64,000 nucleotides of DNA from Symbiodinium natans (lineage: Eukaryota; Sar; Dinophyceae; Suessiales; Symbiodiniaceae), in the NCBI GenBank assembly GCA_905221605.1, contig CAJNDS010001136.1:128160-192159 (forward strand). Reading direction: 5' to 3'. Both the position numbers and the translations under genes were made by a program. The notes under the pieces are model-generated. The model was not told where the DNA came from, ran no database searches, and saw only the letters and a list, made by a program, of their open reading frames with translations. Of the stretch, positions 10,008 through 21,356 are shown one piece after another (positions within the stretch are counted from its first letter, which is position 1; every line of letters begins with the position of its first letter).

Positions 10008-10309
10008 AGCAAGAGTGAAGAGGGGTTAGGGGTTTAGGGTTTAGGTTTAGGGTTTAGGGCTTCTCTAAGATGCCCCAGCGCTTCCCTTGGCTCGCCTTGT
10101 GTAAAGATCCCCCAGAAACCGAAGCGAACCCAACTGACGGGGGGTAATTTTTGGTCTCCTACCCTGAACCCTAACCCCCTAAGCCCTAAACCCTGAATTC
10201 TAAAAAAGGCACCTAAAGCACTAAACCCTGACAACCCTAAACCCTGAACCCGGAACTCTAAGCGCTGAACCCCAGACCCTAAACCCTGAACCGCAAGATG
10301 GGATCCCAG

Positions 10310-10378
10310 ACGCGTTCAGGCCACATCTATTTCAACAAGGCGACGGGCGATGCTCGGCTACCATGGGGGTCGGAATAT
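10310..10378 (+). CDS. candidate exon with half a WW-like domain
   Basis: Twenty-three codons, TRSGHIYFNKATGDARLPWG and then SEY, from acceptor CCCAG to donor GTACTA. The spacing of S-G-x-x-Y-F-N-x-x-T-G-x-x-x-x-x-W matches the second and third strands of WW domains. The first tryptophan would be in an upstream exon that I could not locate. Confidence 0.45.
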
Positions 10379-11733
10379 GTACTAATCGTACTACCCTAAG
10401 CCCTAAACCCTGTTTTAATTCTTAAGGCCCCGATGCAACGTCGTTGTGCGACTTCAAAGTTTAGGTCTGGGGAGTTGGGCTTTACAGGATGTTTTCTTTC
10501 CATGACCACTCCAAAAACAGGGTTTGGGTTCAGGGTTGAGGGGTTAGGTTTGAGGGGTTTGGGTTAAGGATAGCCGAAGTATACTTTAGTGGGGCCAGCG
10601 CCGCCGTACCTGCGACAGGCCCTGAGCTCTCCAAGCCCTATTCCCTGCATCCTTCAAAACCACACAGTCTCTGGTACCCCTGGCTGGCCAGAAACCGTAA
10701 ACATCCCTAAACCCTAAACCCTAAACCCTAAACCCTAAACCCTAAACCCTAAACCCTAAACCCTAAACCCTAAACCCTAAACCCTAAACCCTAAACCCTA
10801 GACCCCTAAACCCCTAAACCCCCAAACTCCAAAACCCCCTCACCCGAGGTTTGGTTTGCCTCATCCACGAGCACGGGTCAACGGAAGACGATTGCGAACT
10901 CCACTGCAAAGGTGGACAAGTGCCCCCGCCGACTTTCGTCTCAGTGGATTCTGGGTTTAGGGTTTAGGGTTTAGGGTCTCAGTGGATTGAGGATTTATGT
11001 TGCCGGTTTTGGCTCTGAGTTTTACAGGGCTTTGGTTTTTGGATTTGAATTCAGTTCGTTGAGTGCTACACAGTGGTTCGAGGTGGACGTTGCGTTCACT
11101 TGCAGGTTCACGGGCGGTTGTAAGTACCTCCAGTCGGGTTTAGGGTTCGGGCTTGGGGTTTAGGGTTTAGGGTTTAGGGTTAGGGCTTGGGGTTCAGACC
11201 CCTAAGCCTTAGACCCTAGCCTGGCTTCTAACCCTAGGAGTGCCGGTGAACATAGAAGGGGCTATAGGGCACGAACTTCCCTCCTCCTTCCCCCTAAACC
11301 CTCAACCCTCAACCCTAAACCTCAACCCTAAACCCTAAACCCTAAACCCTAACCCTCAACCCCAGAGCCAGTTGTGCTTGGGACTGAGCGCCCGCGCTTT
11401 CGACAGGTACAGATCGGACGAGGCCTGACACTTCTGCCCAACCCCCCCCCCCCCCCTAGGGTTTAGGGTTTAGGGTTTAGGGTTTCGGGCTTAGGGTTTA
11501 GGGTTCCCGAAGCTTGTTCCCTACATCATGAAGAGCCCAATGCATGCCGCCGCACTCTCGCACAAGACATCTTCGGGGTTGGGATGGTTTGGGGGCTGTG
11601 CCCTGGCCCTTTAAACCCTAAACCCTAAACCCTAAACCCTAAACCCTAAAACCCTAAACCCTAAACCCTAAACCCCAAACCCCAAACCCCAAACCCCATA
11701 TCCTAAACCCCGAACCCGAATTCTTGGACACAG
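10379..11733. other. repeat-filled block with weak exon candidates
   Basis: CCCTAAA array at 10703-10800, short TTTAGGG blocks at 10953-10978 and 11158-11180, a C-array at 11296-11360, a poly-C run at 11441-11456, G-strand repeats to 11505 and C-arrays at 11611-11700. Coding-like islands occur at about 10868-10950, 11040-11130 and 11510-11560, but neither frame nor splice sites could be chosen. Confidence 0.4.
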
Positions 11734-11814
11734 GCCGCCATTGAGCACGCCTATGCCGCGCTCTGCGCATCGCAGGAGGCGGACGTTTTGGCCGCACGCG
11801 TCTTGCGCAGGGGG
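11734..11814 (+). CDS. candidate exon
   Basis: Frame AAIEHAYAALCASQEADVLA and then ARVLRRG, from acceptor GACACAG to a GC donor in GCTTTAGGG. Alanine-rich helix; G/C predominates at third positions. Between a C-array (11611-11700) and G-repeats (11815 on). Not recognised. Confidence 0.5.
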
Positions 11815-11989
11815 GCTTTAGGGTTTAGGGTTCAGGGTTTAGGGTCATCATCATCAGGGGGGGTCTTAAGGGGTCACGAGACCCTAAGGCACGAGAGTTT
11901 GCGTAACCTTCCTTTGGAACCTTAGCCCAAAACCCTAAACCCTGAACCCTAAACCCTAAACCCTAAACCCTAAACGGGCAGCTTCGCAG

Positions 11990-12060
11990 AGGCGGGCCAA
12001 CCCGAGTCCAGCGCGGCCCCAGCGCGAAAAGCCTCCAAGAGGCCGGCGTCCAGACCAGAA
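11990..12060 (+). CDS. candidate exon, Pro/Ala/Lys-rich
   Basis: After acceptor TTCGCAG and two bases of a split codon, the frame reads AGQPESSAAPARKASKRPAS and then RPE. Low-complexity basic composition like a nuclear tail. Boundaries on the right are uncertain because TTTAGGG starts at once. Confidence 0.4.
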
Positions 12061-14192
12061 CCTAGGGTTTAGGGTTTAGGGTGTTTAGGGTTTAGGGTTT
12101 AGGGTTTAGGGTTTAGGGTAGTAATAGTAATTATACTAGTACTCATGCTCGTCATGATAACAGCAATAATCACATTATCAATAAGAAGAAGAACACTAGT
12201 GAGAGTAAAAAAGAGGCCGACGCCAGGAGCTATTACTTGCTTAAGAACCCCCAAGAGAATTCAGAAAACAAACACCCCATATTACCCTGATAAGGAAGAA
12301 AAATATTCAATATGCAGGGAGCAGAATCGTCGAATCAGCGAAGAGGGTTGAGGGTTTCGGGTCTAGGGTTTCGGGTTTAGGGTTTCGGGTTTAGGGTTTA
12401 GGGTTTCGGGTTTAGGGTTCAGGGTTGAGGGTTTTAGGGTTGAGGGTTTTAGGGTTTTCGAGCTGAGGGTCTAGGGTTTCGAGCTGAGGGTTTGGGGTTG
12501 AGGGCTGAGGCTTAATGTCTTGGGTTGTTTGATGCGGACTTGGGGAGTCAATCCGATCCATATAAGTGAAACAGCTGATGCTTGATCAGCGCGATGAAGC
12601 AGAACCATTTTGAGCACCATCAAGCTTGGCGCAGTACTCTTCTATAACCCTCAATCACGTGTTCGTCTCTTGAGGGTTTGGGCTTGGGGTTTGGGGTTTG
12701 GGGTTTGGATTTGGCGTTGAAAGTCTTCGGGTTTGGTTTAGGGCTTCCTGAGTTTTTCGGGGTCCTGATAGGGTTCTATGGGCTTTCAAAGTTTCTTGGT
12801 TGAACGGGGCTCTTCTTGTGGATGTTTAGAGGCAAAAAGCCGCGCCCATTTTTTGGAGGCTCCAGAGTTTTACTTGGGAGGGAGGCTTTAGGGTGTAGGG
12901 TTTCGGGTAGTCAAACGGATGCTATCTGGTATCTAAGGGCCTGATGGGGTTTGGAGTGTTTCGGGCTTTGAGGGTGCAGGCCCCTGCTGGTCAAGTGGGT
13001 TCCGTAGAGTTGTGGGGTAGCCAGGCTGGTCTCATGAGGCCTCTCTGATGGAGGGCTGAATCCAGTGTAAGCACTGGGCTTTTCCGGTGTCTGCAGGCCA
13101 TGTTCAGCTTCGGGTCTTAGGGGTTTGCTGGACTCTTGTTGAGGAGGGCTTTCTGCAGCCCGGAGTCGTTTGTTGGCCCAACAGACCTCTCTTAGCCCCA
13201 ACCAGTGCGCTAAAAAAAAACCCTGAACCCTGAACCCTCAACCCTCAACCCTAAACCCTCAACCCTAAACCCCTAAACCCTAAACCCTAAACCCTAAACC
13301 CCCAAACCCTCAAGATCCGGAGCACTCCCCCGCAGCGTGCGAGGTGAGCATGGGATCCTTCTGCGCCGATCCGTCCGCGCCGGCGCAGCGCCGCGCCCGC
13401 GCTCGCAAGCCAAAAGTCGGGCTTCGGGTCATCCACCTTATCTTTGTGGTGCTTTACTGTAACTTTACGTCCTTAGCTTTTTTGGGTTTCTTGGGTTTCT
13501 TGACAAGGCAGCTAAGAATTAAATTTATAGCTACCCTGCTAAGTGCATCCAAGTACCTAAAGTCCTAAAGACCTAAAGCCCCAAACCCCTGAACCCCTAA
13601 ACCCCTAAACCCCTAAATGCCTAACCTCCTAAAACCCTAAACCCAAGCATCCTCAGCCTGTGACCCTACATGCCCCAATGCCTCCAAGTTTGGGTTTAGG
13701 GTTTAGGGTTTAGGGTTTAGGGTTTAGGGTTTAGGGTTTAGGGTTTAGGGTTTAGGGTTTAGGGCTTAGGGTAAATCCCGGATCCCTGGTAGGGTCTTTA
13801 GTGGGGTACCCTTATCAACCCCGGTCAGGCAAAACGGGATTCCAGCTTCAGCATGTGTCGTTTTGGAGTTTTCTAGGGTCTGGACCCTTTGTCTTACGCC
13901 CTGTAAACCTGAATGCCTGTCGCTACGAGGCCTAAATGCCCCAAACGGTCCCGAAACCCTAGACTCGAAACCCTAAACCCTAAACCCTAAACCCTAAACC
14001 CTAAACCCTAAACCCTAAACCCTAAACCCTAAACCCTAAACCCTAAACCCTAAACCCTAAACCCTAAACCCTAAACCCTAAACCGTAAACCCTAAAACCC
14101 TAAACCCTGAGCCCTAAACCCTAAACCCTGAACCCCTAAAGCACCTTGCTCTTGCTCTTCGGTGGCTCCAGGGGTCCGGCAGCCTCGCCGCC
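12061..14192. other. repeat-rich spacer with AT-rich island
   Basis: TTTAGGG at 12062-12118, an AT-rich unique island at 12118-12345, degenerate G-strand repeats at 12345-12515, unique sequence to 13210, C-arrays at 13215-13310, a GC-rich piece at 13340-13430 with a possible short exon (MGSFCADPSAPAQRRARARK), a TTTAGGG array at 13684-13770 and a long CCCTAAA array at 13971-14120. Confidence 0.45.
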
Positions 14193-14258
14193 ATGGCACG
14201 CGCTCCGGGCGTCCACCGATTCCTGGCCGCCTGCCTCGCCGCAGGCGCCTTTTTTTGC
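14193..14258 (+). CDS. first coding exon with signal peptide
   Basis: An ATG in a GCCGCCATGG context starts a 22-codon frame with n-region MARAPGVHRF and hydrophobic core LAACLAAGAFFC, ending at GTTTGGGG, a GT donor that is part of the repeat array. This is a typical secretory signal or first part of a plastid-type leader. A C-array lies upstream and a TTTAGGG array downstream. Linked by inference to exons up to 23095, although the next one or more joins were not resolved. Confidence 0.5.
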
Positions 14259-14802
14259 GTTTGGGGTTTAGGGTTTAGGGTTTAGGGTTTAGGGCTTAGG
14301 GTGACCTCGTGTCTTGTCCCAGAAACGTCAAACATCCCTTGGCAAAAACGCTGTAAATCCCGATGTTTTGGGGCAGGATCGCCATATTGATGGACGTAAT
14401 TATCCCGCCCCCCCCCCCCCCAAAGGCCGAAAACTCGGAAACCTGCCGAAACCTTCGGAGCCGCAATGGACGGCGTTAGTCTAAACCCCAAACCATAAAC
14501 CCCATCCCCCCGAAAGCCTGAAGACCTGAACAAGGCGGCGCCCTCTTTCTCGCTGCCTCCAGGGGTGGTGGCTCGCCCCAGTTCACCTGAGCGCAGGATG
14601 GAGGTTTGAAGGGTTTGGGTCTGCAGTTTTTCGGTCTGTAGGGTTCAGGGTTTCGGGTTTGGGGTTCCAAGGGTTGGGTGTAGGGGTTTGGGATTCCAAT
14701 AAGCCCTAGACCCTGCAGATTTAGGGATGTAGGGCGTCTAGGGGGGATGGTGGATGTCAGTGTCTGAAGCACGGGCTCTTTCCTTGTCTAGACGGCATGT
14801 GA

Positions 14803-14953
14803 GCCTAAACCCTAAACCCTAAACCCTAAACCCTAAACCCTAAACCCTAAACCCTAAACCCTAAACCCTAAACCCTAAACCCTAAACCCTAAACCCTACA
14901 CCCTACACCCTACACCCTAAACCCTAAACCCTAAACCCTAAACCCGAAACCCT
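14803..14953 (-). repeat. CCCTAAA array
   Basis: About 20 C-strand units with three CCCTACA variants, before the exon candidate at 14965. Confidence 0.9.
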
Positions 14954-14964
14954 TAAAAGTATAG

Positions 14965-15022
14965 GCGCACCTGCGGCCTCCAATCTCCAAGATACTTCGG
15001 GTCCACCTCGAACCTCTCCAGG
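14965..15022 (+). CDS. candidate exon
   Basis: After acceptor TATAG and one base of a split codon, the frame reads RTCGLQSPRYFGSTSNLSR with high G/C at third positions and ends at GTTTAGGG. Phase does not match the exon at 15568, so an intermediate exon or a different splice site is needed. Confidence 0.35.
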
Positions 15023-15296
15023 GTTTAGGGTTTAGGGTTTAGGGTTTAGGGTTTCCGGGTTTCCCGAGTTTCCCTTCAGGGTTTAGGACATAGGGTTTAG
15101 GGCTTCGGGTTCAGGATTTAGGGTTTAGGGTTTAGGACTTAGGGTTTCGGGGGTTTGGGGTTGGGGGCTTCGCCCTCGCGGCCCCTGCAGCCTGAACCCC
15201 AAACCCCGAAACCCGAAACTCTCAGAAGTTGTGCCCCTAAGCTCCTAAGCCCCGAAGCCCCTAGGCCCAAGCCCCTAAACCCTAAACCCTAAACCC

Positions 15297-15541
15297 TAAA
15301 CCCCAAACCCCCCTAAACCCACAACCCGAACCCCTAAACCCTAAACCCCAAACCCCAAACCCCAAACCCCAAACCCCAAACCCCAAACCCCAAACCCCAA
15401 ACCCCAAACCCCAAACCCCAAACCCCAAACCCCCCAACCCCAAACCCCAAACCCCAAACCCCAAACCCCAAACCCCAAACCCCAAACCCCAAACCCCAAA
15501 CCCCAAACCCTAAACCCTAAACCCTAAACCCTAAACCCTAA
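15297..15541 (-). repeat. CCCCAAA array flanked by CCCTAAA
   Basis: About 22 CCCCAAA units between short CCCTAAA blocks. The minus-strand frames rich in G, F, V, W and L are repeat artefacts. Confidence 0.9.
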
Positions 15542-15567
15542 ACAACCCCCCCAAAACAGCTCTGCAG

Positions 15568-15637
15568 ACTGAGGCACCTCCCCGAGCGCCTTTGTGGGCG
15601 CCCCACCCTCGGCGTGGGGGCCCGGCGCGCTTTGGAG
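15568..15637 (+). CDS. candidate exon
   Basis: After CTGCAG and one base of a split codon, the frame reads LRHLPERLCGRPTLGVGARR and then ALE, with very high G/C at third positions. Ends at GTTTAGGG in phase 0, which fits the next exon at 16377. Confidence 0.5.
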
Positions 15638-16376
15638 GTTTAGGGCTTTAGGGGCCTTTAGGGTTTAGGGTTTAGGGTTTAGGGTTTAGGTTTTAGGGTT
15701 TAGGGTGTGGGGTTTAGGGTTTAGGGTTTAGGGTTTAGGGCTTCTTTAGGGGTTTAGGGGGGGGCTTTCGGGCCAAGGCCTTCAGGGCCTTTGGGGTTTA
15801 GGGCTTAGGGTTCAGGGTTCAGGGTTTAGGGTTTAGGGTTTAGGGCTTGACCTTTAGGGATTTAGCCTTTAGCGGTTTAGGCCTTTGGGGGTTTAGGGCT
15901 TAGGGCTTGGAGTTTTGGGCTTCAGGCGTTGGGGGTTTGGGCTTTAGGGTTTCGGGCATTAGGGTTTAGGCTTTGGGGTTTGGGGCTTTCGGGTTCTTTA
16001 GGGTTTTGGGTTTCGAGCCTAGGGCTCTTGGATTTTTTGGTTTGCGGGATGTGCACGGTGGGCAGCTGCTCGTGACAAGGTGGCAGAATGTGGCAGAGTA
16101 GAGATGTATACCACGTTGCCCAACGCAAGCCTGCGGCATTTGTAACTGGGTACCTAGACCGGGCCCACGTGAAACCATAAGGAAGCCCTAAGCCAAACTA
16201 GGTTTGAATTTGTAAAGCCCCAAACACCAAACATCTTCAACCCTAACCAACCCTCAACCCTAAACCCTAAACCCGGAACAAACCCTAAACCCCAAACTCT
16301 AGACCCTAGACCCTAAACCTTAAACCCTAAACCCTAAGCCCTAACCCCTTAACCCTAAGCCCCAAACCTACCGAAG
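15638..16376. other. intron with G-strand repeats then unique sequence then C-strand repeats
   Basis: Degenerate TTTAGGG to about 15990, unique sequence at 16030-16190 and CCCTAAA-like blocks at 16225-16365: the G-to-C order seen in most introns here. Confidence 0.5.
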
Positions 16377-16448
16377 CTCTCGAGGCGCCCTTGTCTGCTG
16401 GCGCCGATGTCAGCTCTCGTGAGGCGGGGGCGCAAGACAAAGCTCGAG
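16377..16448 (+). CDS. candidate exon
   Basis: Twenty-four codons, LSRRPCLLAPMSALVRRGRK and then TKLE, phase 0 at both ends, from acceptor CCGAAG to a GC donor. G/C third positions favour this frame over two alternatives. Joins in frame to 18237. Confidence 0.45.
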
Positions 16449-16511
16449 GCCTCCTATAGGACTTAGGGTAAAGCCCTTAACGCCTGAAGTCGAAGAGCCA
16501 AAACCCCCTGA

Positions 16512-17560
16512 AATTCCCTCCAACCCTCCCCGTCCCACCCTCCGACCCTCCCACCCTCCCACCTTCCATCCACCTTCCCACTCCCACCCTCCATCCACCT
16601 TCCCACCCTCCCACCCTCCCACCCTCCCACCCTCCCACCCTCCCCTCCCACCCTCCCACCCTCCCACCCTCCCACCCCCACCCTCCCACCCTCCCCCCCT
16701 CCCACCTCCCCCCTCCCACCCTCCCACCCTCCCACCCTCCCACCCTCCCACCCTCCCACCCCTCCCCCCCTCCCACCCTCTCCACCCTCCCACCCTCCCA
16801 CCCTCCCAACCCTCCCCACCCTCCCACCCTCCCACCCTCCACCCTCCCACCCTCCCACCCCTCCCACCCTCCCACCCTCCCACCCTCCCACCCTCCCACC
16901 CTCCCCCACCCCTCCCCCCTCCCCCCACCCTCCCCCCTCCCCCCCCCCCACCCTCCCACCCTCCCACCCTCCCACCCTCCCCCCCATCCCTCCCACCCCT
17001 CCCCCCCCACCCTCCCACCCCTCCCACCCTCCACCCCCCACCCTCCCACCCCCCTCCCACCCTCCCACCCTCCCACCCTCTCCCACCCTCCCACCCCCCA
17101 CCCTCCCACCTCCCCCCTCCCACCCCCACCCTCCCACCCTCCACCTCCCACCCTCCCACCCTCCCACCCTCCCACCCCCCACCCTCCCACCCCTCCCACC
17201 TCCACCCTCCCACCCCCCACCCTCCCACCCTCCCACCCTCCCACCCTCCCACCCTCCACCCTCCCCCCGCTCCCCCTCCCACCCTCCCACCCTCCCACCC
17301 TCCCACCACCCTCCCACCCTCCCACCCTCCACCCCCCACACCCTCCCCCCCTCCCACCCTCCCACCCTCCCACCCTCCCACCCTCCACCCTCCCACCCTC
17401 CCACCCTCCACCCCCCACCCTCCCACCCTCCCACTCCCCCCTCGCCCTCCCCCCCCCCCCCACTACTTCCCCCCTCCTCCCCCCACCCCCCCCACCCTCC
17501 CCCACCCACCCCCCCACCCTCCAACCCTCCAACCCTCCAACTCCAACCATCCAACCCTCC
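16512..17560 (-). repeat. CCCACCCT minisatellite, about 1 kb
   Basis: More than 100 copies of a CCCACCCT octamer with C-run variants. The complement is GGGTGGGA-rich, a strong G-quadruplex candidate. Three overlapping long glycine/tryptophan/arginine frames on the minus strand are repeat artefacts, since all three frames are open. It lies in the predicted intron 16449-18236. Confidence 0.9.
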
Positions 17561-17631
17561 GGCCACTAGCTCTTTGGGGCTTCAAGCAAACTCAGGTTTT
17601 CAAGAAGGGTCAGGTTTCGCCACTGGAGCAG

Positions 17632-18170
17632 AACCCCCCCCCCCCCCCCCCCACCCCCCAAACCCTCCAAGCCATACCCCAAAAAAAAAAACCCCCAACC
17701 GACCCAGAACCCCACCCAAAAACCCCAAAATCCCCAAACCCCCCAAACCCCCCAAACCCCCCAAACCCCCCAAAACCCCCCAACCCCCCAAAACCCCCCA
17801 CAAACCCCCAAACAAAACCCCCAAAACCCCCCAAAACCCCCAAAACCCCCCAAAACCCAAAACCCCCAAAACCCCAAAACCCCCCGAAACCCCCCCCAAA
17901 ACCCCAAACCCCCAAACCCCAAACCCCCAACCCCAAACCCCCAAACCCCCCCCCAAAGCCCCAAAGCCCCAAGCCCCAAAGCCCCAAAGCCCCCAAAGCC
18001 CCAAAAAGCCCCAAAGCCCCAAAGCCCCAAAGCCCCAAAGCCCCCCCAAAGCCCCAAAGCCCCAAAGCCCCAAAGCCCCAAAGCCCCAAAGCCCCAAAGC
18101 CCCAAAGCCCCAAAGCCCCAAAGCCCCAAACCCCCAAACCCCCAAACCCCCAAAACCCTAAACCCTAAAC
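17632..18170 (-). repeat. CCCCAAA / CCCCAAAG arrays
   Basis: A poly-C run (17635-17654), an irregular CCCCAAA region to about 17955, then a homogeneous CCCCAAAG octamer array to about 18125. All overlapping reading frames are open by periodicity only. Confidence 0.85.
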
Positions 18171-18236
18171 CCCCCAACCCTAAACCCCCCAAACCCCTGC
18201 ACCCTAAACTCTCAAAGCCCTCGGCGGAAGCTGCAG

Positions 18237-18312
18237 GCCTCAGCGGTGGCGATGAGAGGCCAAGGCCCGGCCCCCCTTGTGCCGAACGCATGGGCTTCTT
18301 TGGAGAACGAGG
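18237..18312 (+). CDS. candidate exon
   Basis: Frame ASAVAMRGQGPAPLVPNAWA and then SLENE, from acceptor CTGCAG to donor GTTTAGGG, ending with one base of a split codon. The next exon supplies two bases to make glycine. Confidence 0.5.
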
Positions 18313-18844
18313 GTTTAGGGTTTAGGGTTTTGGGTTTAGGGTTTGGGGTTTAGGGTTTGGGGTTTGGGGTGCAAGGTTTGCTTGGGGTCTGGGGTTGAGG
18401 GTTTAGGGGGTTTAGGGGGTTTAGGGGGTTTAGGGTTTAGGGGAAATGAGGGTACCGCTGGAAAGCGTACGCCCTGGAGCCTGGACTGCGGCCCTGAGCC
18501 CGCAAAGATCTCACAAGCCCCAAACCCCAAACCCTAAACCCTGCCAAATCCCAAACCCCAGATTTCAAAGCCCAAGCCCTAAACCCCAAACCCCAAACCC
18601 CAAGTCCCTAATCCCCAAGCCCTAAACCCCAAGCCCCTAAACCAGAAACCCAAAACCCCAAACCCTAAACCCCAAACCCCAAACCCAAAACCCCAAACCC
18701 TAACCCCAAACCCTAAAACGCCAAACCCCAAACCCTAAACCCCAAAACCCCAAACCCAAAACGCCAAACACTAAATCCCCAAACCCTAACCCTAAACCCG
18801 AAACCCTCTTTCTCCTAAGAAAATCCCCCAGTCCCTAAACCCAG

Positions 18845-18925
18845 GCCAGCAGAGCCGCAACGTCTTCGGCGACCGCAACAGGCACGGCAAGCCCCAGGCC
18901 GGCGCTCTGCAGAGATCCCTTTTTG
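18845..18925 (+). CDS. candidate exon
   Basis: After acceptor CCCAG and two bases, the frame reads QQSRNVFGDRNRHGKPQAGA and then LQRSLF, with almost every third position G or C. Donor GTTTGGG. The 18237 exon ends in the matching phase. C-array before, long TTTAGGG array after. Confidence 0.55.
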
Positions 18926-18929
18926 GTTT

Positions 18930-19240
18930 GGGTTTAGGGTTTAGGGTTTAGGGTTTAGGGTTTAGGGTTTGGGGTTTGGGGTTTGGGGTTTGGGGTTTAG
19001 GGTTTAGGGTTTAGGGTTTAGGGTTTAGGGTTGGGGGTCTTAGAGGCTTAGGGTTTAGGGTCTTAGAGGTTTAGGGTTTAGGGCTTCGGGTTTAGGGTTT
19101 CGGGTTGAGGGTCTTAGAGGTTTCGGGTTTAGGGTTTAGGGTCTTAGAGGTCTTAGAGGTTTAGGATCTTGGAGGTTTAGGGTTTGGGGTTTAGGGTTTA
19201 GGATCTTACAGGTTTTAGGGTCTTAGAGGTTTAGGGTTTC
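18930..19240 (+). repeat. TTTAGGG array with GGTCTTAGAGGTTTA higher-order unit
   Basis: Clean TTTAGGG and TTTGGGG units to 19030, then a repeated longer unit of the form TTTAGGGTCTTAGAGG (about eight copies to 19235), an amplified higher-order variant. Confidence 0.75.
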
Positions 19241-20900
19241 GGGCTGCCCTTACCAGACAGGAGGTTTCTATAGGTGGGTTCCGGTTGTTATTGCTTGCCC
19301 TGGAGCCGTCCGAACTCTGAACCCGAAACCCTCTGACCGTATGACCCTCTGACGCGATGACCTTCCTCGCATGGCCTTCTGACCCTATGACCTGAAGCCC
19401 TATGGCCCTAAGTCAACCCTGAACCCTGAACCCTGAACCCTGAACCCTGAACCCTAAACCCTAAACCCTAAACCCCAAACCCCAAAACCCCAAGCCCTTG
19501 ATTGGCGAAGTGTCGAGCCCTGATGTTGGATGTCCAGCCATCCTCAGGGCTCTACCCTTAGCCAATCAAGGGTTTAGGATAGGTGGTGAGGGTTCGGGGT
19601 TTAGGGGGTTTGGGCTTCAACCCCTGAACCCTAAGCCCTTTGGAGGGTGTAGGGTCGACATCTCCATTCCATATCTCCGACTCTGGCACCGCAAGCGAGA
19701 CGTCGAAGAGCTGCCCCTCTATGAAATCGTGCTGTATCTGCCTTCTTTCGCCCCAAGATACTTTATCAAGCCCGAGAAAAGCCCTTGTAAACAGGGTCCC
19801 TTCCTTCGTCTGTTGCAAAACCCGAGAATACTGAAGCCTTGCCTAACGCCCTGAACCCTAAGTCCTACAGCCCTACACCCTCAGCTTTGCCAGATCAAAC
19901 CCTCCAAGAGCAAATCGCTCTTTCGCGCGCGTAAGAAGTTTGGTGGGGGGCCCAGAGTTTCAGGGGTTTCGGGATTTAGGGTTTCGGGGGTTGGGGATTT
20001 AGGGCCTTAGGGTGTACGTCTTTGGGGTGCCTGAGGCAGATGTTTGGGATGTCGCGTGCCATGCTTTTGTGGAGTGTGCTTTCAATCAGAGAGGTGCTTT
20101 TGTTGAAGATGTTCGGGATGTGAGGATTCTGGGAGGCTGAGCGTCAGCTCTGTGGTTCAAACCCTACACCTCAAAGCCCTGAACCCTAAACTCCTAAACC
20201 CAAACTCTATTGCGCCATAAACTCGAAAACTTCCTAAACCCGGAGCCTTAAACCCAAAACGCTTTCAAAGGCTCCTATTCCGCCCGCGCGGTGCCGCGAA
20301 GGCCCTTGGCTACGACGGAGAGTTTAGGGTTCAGGGTTGAGTGTTTAGGGCTTGGGGTTCAGGATAGTCTGGAGGTTCGGGTTTTGGGCTTCCGGGTTTA
20401 GAGAAGTGTAAGCATCAGGGGATTAGCTTAAGGTTTGAGGCATCGGAGGGTTTTGCAGATCTCACGTCGACTAAGGGGCTGTGTTCTCCGTCGGATTTCC
20501 GGGATTTGGGAGTGAGCCATTTGCGTATGAAAAGGGAGTTCGGGGTGAGTGCAGACCGTGATGAACTGTCTCAGATTGTCCTTCCCTGGAAGTAAGAGAG
20601 ATGCACCAGGTTTCGCAAGGAGTCCTAATATCAAAGTGGCGGTTGTGGTGCCTCTGCATGCAAAGCTCATCGTTTTTTTGGGCTGCTTATGGCTGCCAAC
20701 TGACCTCATGCTTCCCTGCCCCTTAGTTGTTGCTTCTGAATCCCCGGATGCCCTGATCTCAGGTACCCCTTGTACGACATCCTGGAGGCAGGCTTTGAGG
20801 TTTAGGGTTTAGGGTTTAGGGTTTAGGGTTTCGGGATTAGGGTTTAGGGTTCAGGGCTCGCAGGGTCGGCAGGGCTGGGGGGATCTGGCAGTTGTGATGC
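19241..20900. other. spacer, mostly unique sequence
   Basis: CCCTGAA and CCCTAAA repeats at 19405-19490, unique sequence with open frames on both strands at 19495-19860, short G-strand repeats near 19960-20015, unique sequence 20020-20795 and TTTAGGG at 20800-20850. At least one exon linking 18925 to 21219 should lie here but was not identified. Confidence 0.4.
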
Positions 20901-20929
20901 TTGACATCTAAGCCTCGGGCCCCAAACCC

Positions 20930-21043
20930 TAAACCCTAAACCCTAAACCCTAAACCCTAAACCCTAAACCCTAAACCCTAAACCCTAAACCCTAAACCCT
21001 AAACCCTAAACCCCAAACCCTAAACCCTAAACCCTAAACCCTA
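20930..21043 (-). repeat. CCCTAAA array interrupted by a MITE
   Basis: C-strand units running directly into the TA at 21042-21043 where the small inverted-repeat element begins. Confidence 0.85.
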
Positions 21044-21182
21044 CTTGGAGGTTCATGGCACTTATTAACCCCTTCTAACTGTACTCATAAGCCCCAAGTG
21101 CCCTAGTATGGTTATAAGTACAGTTATAAGTACAGCTATAAGTACAGTTATAGTTGGTTAATAAGTACCATGAACCTCCAAG
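21044..21182. mobile_element. MITE with TA target duplication
   Basis: Terminal inverted repeats beginning CTTGGAGGTTCATGG and ending CCATGAACCTCCAAG, 27 bp with one mismatch, flanked by TA on both sides (21042-21043, 21183-21184). The interior has a short ATAAGTACAGTT tandem. TA duplication is typical of Tc1/mariner-type MITEs. Related ends occur at 35209-35233, 35401-35411 and 49463-49475. Confidence 0.7.
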
Positions 21183-21218
21183 TAAGCCCTGAATTCTGAA
21201 CCCCAATCCGCGCCGCAG

Positions 21219-21269
21219 CAGGAGCTGTACGACAAGGTGCCGACCTACAGCATCATCAGCGAGCCGGAG
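21219..21269 (+). CDS. candidate exon
   Basis: Seventeen codons, QELYDKVPTYSIISEPE, with G or C at every third position, from acceptor GCCGCAG to a GA donor (GATTGC). Phase 0 at both ends, so it can join directly to the terminal exon at 23030. Confidence 0.6.
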
Positions 21270-21356
21270 GATTGCTTTTGGCGCGGGTTTTGGGACCTCG
21301 AAGCACCACAAAGAGCCCTCAACCCTAAGCCCGAAGCCCTGAACCCAAACCCTAGG

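Noticed and set aside
16410-17566. Three overlapping 338-367 residue minus-strand frames rich in G, W, E, R and V
   Set aside because: They translate the CCCACCCT octamer; all three frames being open follows from periodicity.
17566-18291. Long G/F/W/L and P/K/T/P frames on both strands
   Set aside because: Products of CCCCAAA and CCCCAAAG repeats, with no codon bias or start context.
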